64,000 bases of DNA from Oncomelania hupensis. Its lineage: Eukaryota > Mollusca > Gastropoda > Littorinimorpha > Pomatiopsidae. Below, piece after piece: positions 9,953-21,300 of the stretch; the first letter of the stretch is position 1; every line of letters starts with the position of its first letter. The stretch covers positions 40,395,528 to 40,459,527 of the forward strand of contig CM072513.1 of assembly GCA_036898135.1 (NCBI GenBank). The letters are read 5' to 3'. Position numbers and translations under genes: made by a program. Under the pieces are notes generated by a model. That model had not been told where the DNA came from. It did no database searches and saw only the letters and a list, made by a program, of their open reading frames with translations.

Positions 9953-12900
9953 ATGACCACAGTGTTATCCTGGGAGGAGTTTGTTAGAGGTAGGTTCTGA
10001 ATGATGAGTGAATCTGAATCTGAAAGTATACACTGTGCTATCAAAGACAAAGCTGATATTTCTACAGTGTTGCGCGCAGGGAGCTAGAAAAAACTGTAAA
10101 AAGAAGGAAGCAACTTAAACGATAGAGGGTGGTAAGGAAGTTTAAAAAAAATTCCTTACAGGTTTCATGATTCTAGCTAAGCCAATCTGGCGGTCCCCGG
10201 AGCTAGGCCCCGACCAGCACAGCCTCAGCCTTCATCACTACTTACTGAAGGATGTAAAAATAAGCTAGAATGGGAGGGACCTTAGCCCCTGCTTGAAAGA
10301 TGCCAAGCTGGGGGCCTCGGCTACTACTGCCAGTAAAGAATTCCACACTGGAATTGTTCTGGGGAAAAAGCTGAATTTAAAGGAGTTGGTTTTGGTTGTC
10401 AGCTGACGGAATTTAAATTTGTGATTGGAGTGGGTTCTAGAGGGCATGGGGGTCAGGTAGGGTGAAGCTGGGATGTCGACAAGGTTGTTCACCACTTTGT
10501 AGAGCATAATCAGCTGAATCTTCTGTCGTCTGGACTCCAAGATCTCCCACCCAAGGTCTTCAAGCTGCTTGTGTTGTGGTAGCGGTTGGTGGCATACCGT
10601 GCTGCACGCCGTTGGACCATCTCGATCTTATGTACCTGGTCTTCTTGGTGGGGGTTCCATACGGAGCAGCAGTACTCTAGGTGGGGACGCACAAGTGTGT
10701 CGTAGGCGTTGGTCTTGGTTTGCTGGTTGCGTGTCTTTGGGTCTGTCTATGTACAAAGCTGAGCACCGCGAGGGGTGCTGCTTTTCTAGATAATATTTAT
10801 CACAACAAGCTGCTTATTTGCCTTTCCTTTTGCTATTATCTTATTTAAAAATGATCGGAGAGATAGTATTAATAATTTCAAGACGAAAATATCTATAGAA
10901 CCTTTGTATTTGCTTTGTAAATGTCTGAAAGTGGCCTAAAATTTGACCTAATTTTGTGACATGAGAATGACCGGGTTTTCTTTTAAGTGTTTACATGATG
11001 TCAAAGAACACGTAAAATTATTATAATCTAACTCATTAGTAATAGTTTAAACATGCACAATACTTACAAAAACAATTTGTTTTGTATTTTGTGTATTATA
11101 GCCGGAGTAAATTTGGATGTCGAACGTAACGCATGGTTTCCGAAACAGGCAGAATGTTTTCAAAAATTGATCTTTGTCTTAAGCGCAAGAATACATGTTT
11201 TTTTTAGAGTTGTCTTTCTTGGTGGTATGTTATGAATGAATTCCAATGTTTACAAATAACAATTTAGTCGTTATGTAAATGCTTTGATGGTCTGAAAAGC
11301 ATCGGTTGACATCGTTTCCAGATTTTCGTGTTACGTTCGACTACACACAAATTTATTTTGCTTATTTCAAAGCATACCTAGTAGAACTATTTTAATGACG
11401 TAAAGTAGGCCTCATTAGCGGATTGATATATACACTCGTCCCTTCTCGCATGGTTTCATTTTATGCGGGGAATCTTTTTCATTGTGTGTGGTTTCCGAGT
11501 ATCACGTACTTGTTATGTTCGAAAACGCACGCAGTGTCACCAAGAAAACTGACTCTTTACGGTAAGATTCTTCATGTTTATATAATATTTTATGTTTATT
11601 TAGTTGTTAGGATAAGTTTAATTCGACTGTGGTGCCTATTTTAATGAAAATAGATCTCCGGCTAGTCTAACGTAATTAGAAGCCAAGAAACCATTATTTT
11701 TTTGCCGTTTCTTGTTCCGATGGATGATGAGATCCGTTCAAAATTTGTTAATGAATAAATAAAAATGCTCTTTGAAACAGCAGTGACAAGTAAACTTATT
11801 TAAATTTATTATTTGACTTGATTTGGATACGCTAAGTTTGATAAATATTATTTAGCCGAATATAATTTATCGTCAAGCTTAATTTGGTTTCCGTGTTACA
11901 TTGGACATTATTTTTTAAAATAAGAACCAGATTTTTTTTTAATAGAGACCTGTAAGATCTCACTTTTATTTTGTGATTATGTTATAATATTATACACAAT
12001 TTGTATGTGCAGTAGCTGTTTCAGGTTGTTTCATTTTAAATATAAAATAACTTTTAACGATTAAAATTTGTAGAAAATTGATCGACTTGATAATGTATCA
12101 ATAGATAAACTTCTTTACTAATGTAAACATTTCTTTTTAATCTTATATCTATTTGATAGCAAATCTCTTTATAAATAAAGATTCTTTGCCAACTTTGTTG
12201 GTTTTTAAGTACTATTTGGTTTCCGTGTTACATTGGACATTTCGTTGAGTGTGTACACTAAAGGTCTGACTACATGCATATAAGGTCAAAACTTATCTTC
12301 TAACCTGCATGGCATGATCACACACATACATATCTTTCAAATAAACCACAAAATTTATGTATTTGACAACTTTTATTTTTGGGCACCCATGTCACAAAAA
12401 GTGAACCAACTTTGTAGACAGAGCCCTTTACATTCAGGACTGCGGAGGAAGCCAAGGACACTGTTAGCCTTCTTTGCTGTTTAGTCGACGTGATGTTTCC
12501 AGCTGAGGTCTGAGGAGATGGTAACGCCCAGATATTTGGAAGATGATGTCCGCTCCAAGAGATGCCCTTTCAGCTTATATCTGTGGGTCTTGGGTGATTT
12601 AGATCTGGTGACGGTGAGTATGGAACACTTCTCCGAGTGGAATTCCATGCCCCAGGTCTTCTCCCACTTGGTTAGCTCGTTGAGGTCGTCCTGTAGAGCA
12701 ATACAGTCTTCCTGCTTGTTGATTTCTTTGTAGACTATGCAGTCATCAGCAAAGAGCCTGGTCTTGCAATTGAGGTTACTAGGGAGATCGTTGATGAACA
12801 GAAGAAAAAGCAGGGGGCCGAGCACAGTTCCCTGAGGGACGCCAGATAGGACAGGTCCTGCTTCTGATCTATCACCATCAACAACCACCCGCTGCTCCCG

Positions 12901-15045
12901 GTTGTTTAGGAAGTCCTGGATCCAGGTGAAGGTCTGGCCTCGTATGCCGTAGTGGTCGAGTTTGCGGAGAAGCCGCTGGTGAGGGACCCGGTCAAACGCT
13001 TTGGAGAAGTTCAGAATGGCGAGGTCAATTTGTTTCCCTTTGTCAAGTGCTTGGGCAAGTTCATGGTTGAGGGTTAAGAGTTGTGTTTCACAACTACGGC
13101 GTGCTCTGAATCCATGTTGGCAGTCCGTCAAGATCGAATGTGCCTCAAAATGCTTCATAATTCTGCTCACAATGATGTGTTCTTGTTTTTAGGTTGCATG
13201 AATTCCGTAACTGAGTAACTCAGTTTCACTTTTCGATCTTCAGACTTCACATTTCTGTCTTCCCTATCAGCAATGTCAATCACCTTTTCCGTTAAGCGAT
13301 TATTCTGTCACTTTTAGAGGCCCACGAATTGAAAGAAAAAAATAACAAAAACATATAAATCTGTGTTTTGCCTTAGAACTGTCTGGTGGCCTTCGGGACT
13401 TGAGGCGTGACACAAACGACGTGAACGTGCCAAGGGTTTCAAGAGATAATTTGATAATTTTTGGTATCTCTGATTCTCTAACCACAGCATTGGCATGTTG
13501 AAAAATGTCCTACGTCCTATTCACCTCTTCAGGGAGTTGATGAAACCACATGGTCCAGCTCCAGGCAGAGTAAGCCACTTTTACGCACGGAATTAGATCA
13601 CTCACGGAACTCTGGCAGTTGTTCTGAACTCTGGTTCTGGTTCTGGTGAAGTACGTTGCTGGCATAGGCGCAACGAGACGGGAGGGTAGGAGTGGGGTCC
13701 GATGCTGCTGTTTTAACGGCTCCTAACAGATGCTACAGCAATTTTGTAGCTCTCAATAGATGTCGAGCCAACAACTGAATTGTCAAGGTGGTTCTAGGCA
13801 ACAACGGCACTTGGAAAAAAAGATTGTTTGTACTGCTCTGTGTTGCACTTAGTTTGATGCAGGTCTATTATTGTTACAGATATATAATTGTCTGTGGGGT
13901 TACTAGAGATGAAGTCAGCTGAAGTGGATCGTTTGGGTCTGATAATTGATCTTAATGAGGGTCCCAAGACCCACCCCCTGGCATCAGTGCCTACCAATTT
14001 AGAATTTTTTAGCCTCCAAATTGGTGGAGTAGATGCTATCCCTAAATAATTTGTCCAGACTATTCTTGAACACATTAAGTGATCCAGCATCCACAGCCTT
14101 GGCAGTCAGGTTATTCCAAGGGATTATGGCAACCTTGGAACCGTTTAGTACGCGGAAAGATTTCTCCAAGGGAAATGCACACACTGTTGTGTGTTCCTCA
14201 CACTTCAAAGAAGACGATTTTATCAGTCTTCTTGAATTTTGAATGAAATTCGCGAAAATGCTCCTTCTCTAACCTGGAGCCATATTGACTATTAAGCCGG
14301 CAGTAGGCCTACTATCGGTACAGAGTAGGCCTACACCAGCAGTGATGCCACAACAACAAGAAAGAGAAAGGCAGGCAGGCAGGCAGGTAGATTAACGTCC
14401 CCGGACACTATAAGCATATAGGGGACTTCGAAAGAGAAAGAGAAGTTCCATTCTTCTTATGAAGCTAAACCTTGCGAGAGAGGTTAATGATACTTGATAG
14501 CATCACACTCTAAATAGTTTAGATACACAACAGTGAAAATTGTGTGCGGGAGGTTTGGGGTGATGGAGATAGGGTAAATCAGAGATCATTCATCAGATAG
14601 CATTATCAGTGCCAGCAGTTTCCACAATTACTTCAATTAGGCCTACGGCAGTACTACTAATATTTTTTGATTTTCAAACAAATCATGCCTCTAAATAAGC
14701 AGAAGTGGTTTGTTAAGTTTAATCCAGACTACAAGCGTTCCTTTCCTTATATCGAGGAATCGAGAAAGGGTGAACACTTTGCCTTTTGCAAAATGTGCCG
14801 GGCAGACGTAAACATCGGTCATCGGCCATGGTGGCAAAAAAGACATCATTCTGCACGAAAAAAGTAAGAAACACCAAGAAAATCAGCGGAGTGGTTAAGA
14901 AGAAGAATGAGATGGTTACCTCAGAAACCGGCAGAAACTGAAAGCCTGTGACACTGCCTTCTGTCTCCTCAACATGCAAAGTTTTGTAAACCTTAGACTG
15001 CTGACAATACCACCTAATATATGAGAAGACTAAGACACAGTTCAG

Positions 15046-15103
<58 letters not shown>

Positions 15104-15331
15104 TTGTAGTTTCTGCTCTTATAAGTTTGACAGCAATAAATGAGAAGTCTGAAAACACTTTTTTAAACATCTGCTTTATTTGTGAATTATTAATTCTGCA
15201 CTTGAACAAGACAACTGCACCCTGGGTTGTGCGAGTATTGCCCCCATTTCTCTCCCTCCCTCCTAAATGTTATAATTGTATTATTTTATATATAATATTA
15301 TGTTCTTTACATTATTATTATTATTATTCTT

Positions 15332-15386
<55 letters not shown>

Positions 15387-18300
15387 TAAAGAACATAATA
15401 TTATATATTATTATTATTGTTATTATTATATTCGTTTAAATATTATATCATATGTTGTGTTTATTTTCTGTCCGCGGGCTGTCATGTGTGAAGTGTGTCT
15501 CGGCAACTCAGGAATTTTGTTGGCTCCGGGTTGGCAGCTATGTAGCACTATTGAGTAAATTAATGTACCTTTGTAAAAATACTTTTTATGTAGGACTGTA
15601 TAAGTGCAGAGAATTGGTATTCAGTCTTAGTTTTCTGTTTGTAAGGGTGCATAATAATAATATTGAAACATGATTCTGCATTTAGTGGAAATACAGTTTT
15701 TCCTCTGCTTATCTTTGTTAAATCCATTAGGCATATCGTGTCCTATTGTACTGACCATACATGTTCAATTTAACAGATCTATCGAGAAATATGAAACTTG
15801 AAATGTACATCACCAAAACAATAAAATTATTATTATTATTATTAGTAGTAGTAGTAGTAGTAATTCATGCACATGAAACATGATTAGCAATGTTAGCATC
15901 ATACAATAGTAATAAAATTTCAAGCCGTTTATTATGACTAAATAAATGTGGATGAAGAAAAATACAAGTTACAATTACTGAATTAGGCTTGAGCTCAACA
16001 CAAACTGAAATCGACGAAGCACGGTAAACAAAGATTGGTCCTTTTTGTGACGTCACTTACGTCCATCGGGGAAAAGCGAAAAGTTTCCAGTAATCTCCAG
16101 AATTACCCGTGAGTCTTGACTACCCAACAGCTACACTTTAAAGAGGAATGTAAAGTGGAGTTGCTGATGCCTGTCTTGGAGGGAGGGAAGATCAGATCTT
16201 TTCAGTAGACCTGTGACGAAGAGGATCTGTAGTCTCTTGAGATGAAACGTGCTGCATTATGCTGAATTCGCTCCAGTTTTTCAATGTCTTGCTTAAGGTA
16301 GGGATCCCAGATGATTGCACCATATTCCAGTAGGGGACGGACTAGGGTAAAATATGCGTTGCATTTGCAAGAGGTTGGGCAGTGGCGCAGATTTCTATGG
16401 ATGAAACCCAGGGCACAATTGGCTTTCTTGGTAGCTTTGTTTATGTGGGGTGACCATTTCAGAATGTCAGAGTAAGAGAATGCCCAAGTATGGGTTGTTG
16501 GAGACTTGTTGGAGAATGGTATTGTTGAGGGAGTATACATAGGTTTGTGGGGAATGTTTTGAGATGCTCATGGTGTAGTATTTTTTAGCGTTGAACCTCA
16601 TGGTCCACTTTTCTACCCAGGTTTTGAGACACTTCAGGTCAGCTTGGGGGGGGGTGTGTTGTGGTCGTTGAAGCTATTGATCTCACGGTATATAAACTAT
16701 AAAGTCATCCGCAAACAGACGCACTTGCGATTTACCGCCTCAGGGAGGTCATTGATGTGGCAGAGGAAAAGGATGGGGCACAGTGCCCTGTGAGACTCCC
16801 GAGTCGATGGTGGCTGTAGCAGATTTCTCTCCCTCTACCACCACTTGCATGGTTCGTTGGGTAAGGAAGATAAAAGCCAGCAGTGAAGGTTGCCAGTAAT
16901 GCTGTAGAATGAGAGTTTGTAAAGAAGTAGGTTGAGGGGGACAGTGTCAAATACTTTTGGAGAAATCAAGGATAGCCATTTCGATCTGGTTGCCTTTGTC
17001 GTAGGAAAAGAGGAGGTCGTTAGGAGCTGAGTTTCTGTTGAAAAACCAGAGTGGAAGCTGTGGTTTAGGTTGGTCAATATGTTGTGGCATTCAAGGTGAT
17101 TCATAATGTGGCAACAGATGATGTGTTCCAGGATTTTGCATGGATAGAGGTAAGAGATATCGAGTGGTAGTTTGCCAATTTTCAGGGTCCCCTTTCTTGA
17201 AAGCACAGTAGATGTTTGTTCCAAGCCAGTCCAGTGGGAGTTTACTGGAGCTGGTAGATCTCTGGAAGATGCAAGTAAGAGAAGGGACAATGTTGTCAAC
17301 CAGGGTCTTTAGGACAATACTTGGGTTGCAGTCAGGACTGGGGGCTTTGTTGGGTTTTAGGTTTTTGAGAAGTTTGGCTACTCCAGGCTCTGTTATGTAG
17401 AGGGGGCTAATCATCCTGGGGGCAGTTTTTTGAAAGGCCAGATGGACGGTGCTGGTTTGTTAGGTGAAGGCCGATTGGAACTGCTTTAGGATGATGTTTG
17501 CTTTAGATTGACTGTCGCTGTTAATTTCGCCATGTTTGAGAAAGGGGGCTACACCAGTGCTGTCTTTCTTTATGGACTTGATGTAGCGCCAGAAAGGCTT
17601 GGTGTTGTTATTTCCAAAACCCTCTTGAACAGCCACGTTAATTTGCTGCCGTTCTCCTCTCCGCAGTTGGAGACGACAGCGTTTTTAGAACTGGCGATAG
17701 GAGGTCCCATGTTTGGTGGATCGAGCTTTTTTAAACAGCCTATTCTTCCGCTTGAGCAGTTTCTTGAGTCGTTTGTTGAGCCAGAGAAGGTTAAAGGAAC
17801 TCTTGATTGTGGCTGATGGAATATTGTGGTCCATGGTATTGGATAAGACATTCTTGAATGTTGACCACAGTGCTTTGACATCCTCACCCCCGTCATAGCT
17901 CGTCGAGACATTGTGGGCGGCGCATCAAGGTGTGACCTCATCTTGTCTCTTCCCATACTTGTAGCACCTGCGGGGCTTTTGCCATGTGACCTGGACTACA
18001 ACGGCATGGTCAGATATCCATGGGACGCAGGATGACTGCTTTACCAATGGGGGGGGTGGAATATGTGAAAACACGGTCAGGTCGATCAGTGTCTTTACCA
18101 GATGAGTGGGCAGTATGGCAATAGTTATGTCTAATATCACCTAAATGTGTGAACAGACATTAAATTAAAGATTGATTGATTGTTTGGGCAGTATGGTTGG
18201 ATCAGTCAATGTGGTGGCAGTTGAAGTCACCAACGATAATGAAATCCCATGGGTGTTGGTTGGTTGGTTGGTTGTTTTATTAAAGTCTTTTTTCACCAAG

Positions 18301-21300
18301 ATGATAAAGACTGTACGCACGCATTCAAACTCACGCATTTAAACAGGAACACATGTACACACACTCAAGCACACGCACTTTCTCCATCTCTTTCACATAT
18401 ACTCAAACATAATTTATAAACGCATCATAACATAAGTAACAATGTCAGTTAAATAAAAAGTACAACCAATACTATAAATAATATTACCGACACATCATTA
18501 AGTAAGATATACTATTGTTAATCAGAGAAAAGAACCAACAGCAGAACCGATAAATGTTTTTGCTAAAATAATGCAACTATCAAAACTAATTCTGCCGAGT
18601 GATGGTACACTGTTAGGCAAGAGGCCTCTTAAATCATTGCAATCAAACAGCAAATGTTTCAAAGAAAACGTCTCGTTACAAACGCATTTAACATTTTTGC
18701 AATACTTAGTCTTTATAGCATTTAAATATATATATTCTATAAGCCATTGACACTACAGATCTAGAAATTCCACAGTGTTTTTCATACTGCAGATTAAATG
18801 TATAATGTTTCTTCATTTCTTTTTCAATTAGATTATTAACCTCTTTAGCAGAAAGTGAAATATGTAAAGATATTGCATTAATATTCGCAGCTCCGTTTCT
18901 GGCAGCTCGATCAGCCCACTCATTGGAAAGAAAACCACAATGTGAAGGAATCCAACAAAAATTTACCTGCGTACCATTAATTATAAGATTATGAACCAAG
19001 ATTTTGATTTCTAATATAATATCTTTTCTTTCTTTATTATTATTTGAGTTCAAAGCCTCTAAAACAGATTTGGAATCAACACATATTACAATACTAAAGA
19101 GAGTTAAGGGCATACTAGATATTGTATATTTATAGCCATTAGTACTGCAATCAGTTCTGCAGTGAAAATCGAAAATCCTTTTCCTAAATAGTATGAATGT
19201 GTTAGTTTAAAATCTGGAATAACAAAAGCTGCACAACTATCTCCATTTTCTAAGACAGAGCCATTATATATTTTCAAATGACCCGAGTATTTTTCATTTA
19301 AATGACAGCGAATATCGGAAACCATTAACCCTGTATTATGATTCTTCTTTTCTCCAGTGATATAAATATCATAATTTGCTTTCTGAAGTTCCCATAAAGG
19401 AACAGGAGACGTTATTTTCTGGGTATTCATAAGATCCGTATTTTCAATGTATCTCTGTACTAATTCTTTAGTATATGTAGCTATAATTTGAAAATATTTT
19501 ATTTTTTGCGATTGCTTTGGAAATTGTATGTCCGATCTTAATTGCAAGTCCTCATTGGTACTGTTATCTACTGCTGTTGCTCTAATAACATATTTAGCAC
19601 AAAGCAGTTTCCTCCAGTCATCTAAAGGGAGAACTCCTGATGCTTCATATGCATATGTTGTTTTTGTATGTATTGGAACACCAAGCGCCAATTTTATAGC
19701 TTTACTATCTAAACTCTGTAATTTTTTAATGTAACATACAGGCGCAGAAAAATAAACTTCCTGTCCATATGATAATTTGGAACGAACAAGAGAACATGCT
19801 AAATGCACTAAAGTTTTGGAATCCTGACCCCAAGGCTGTTTACTAATGATTTTTATCAAATTATAACTTTTCACTGCTTTTTGCATTAAGTATTCAATAT
19901 GTTTTTTCCAGTGTAATTTAGAGGTTAGGTAAACACCTAAAAATTTTACTTCTTTGACATATTTGAGTTCCACATTATCAACATAAATTTTTGGTAACTG
20001 TCTAGGTTCATGCCCATTATTAAATAAAATCATATTGGTCTTTTCTTTTGAGAGCTCCAGTCCATTAATATTCATATAACTTGAAATATTACTTATTTCC
20101 ATTTGATATAATTTACTGATGTGTTTTATTTCATAGAGAGACGTCTTTTTCTTCAAGGATACGTTCATCCAGATAGCAATATCGTCTGCCTATTGAACAA
20201 GAGAAACTCTTTTACTTACAACCTTAGGTAAATCATAAATTAAAATATTAAAAAGAATCGGAGATACTATAGAACCTTGTGGAATTCCCATATCTGTTGT
20301 GCGATGTGAAGAATACGAATTACCAACTTTCACGCTTATTTTTCGCCCTGTAAGAAAGGTTCTAATATAATTGTACATACGGCCAGACAACCCAATTCGT
20401 TTCAACTTATATAACAATCTCGCATGCCATACTCTATCATAAGCTTTGCATACATCAAAAAACGTGGCTAATGTACATTTTCTCCTTGCAAATTGTCTTT
20501 TAACCTGGGTAGTTAATTTTACTAGATGGTCTACTGTAGATCGGCCTTTCTGAAAACCTGCCTGATTTACAGGAATTATTTGCTGTTTAGTACAATAGTA
20601 TGTTAGTCTCTCTAGTATGATCTTTTCCATTAACTTACAAACAAGTGATGTTAAGGAAATGGGTCTATAACTAGGTGCTTCTGCTCTAGATTTACCTGAT
20701 TTTAAAATTGGTATTACTAGAAATGGATTTCTTTAGTTGGTCATGGTTGTGCTGATTTCTTTCGGGCATGTAGACTAGAAGGTTCCGATGAAAAGGTCTT
20801 TTCCGAGTGAAGAAGGTCATCGATGGGTGCTGACGTTAGTGGACTATGCGACTTGGTACCCAGAAGCAGTGCCACTGAAGAAGATTGACACTGAAACTGT
20901 AGCAGAGGCACTGGTGGACATGTTCAGTAGACTTGGAGTGCCTGAAGAAATTCTGACAGACCTCGGGACACAGTTCGTCTCTGACTGTATGAAGGAGGTC
21001 AACAGACTGCTGAGCATCCGGCATTTAACTACGACACCCTACAATCCAATGTGCAACGGGCTTGTCGAAAAGTTCAATGCTACGCTGAAGTCCACCCTGA
21101 AGAAACTGTGCAGCGAGCAGCCCAGACAATGGCATCGCTACATCAACGCCTTACTTTTCGCCTACAGAGAAGTGCCGCAGGAGTCCACCGGCTTTTCTCC
21201 GTTCGAGCTGTTGTACGGAAGAACCATCCGAGGGCCGATGCACATCCTAAAAGAACTGTGGACGAAAGAAGTAGACACCCCAGAGGTGAAGAACAGCTAC

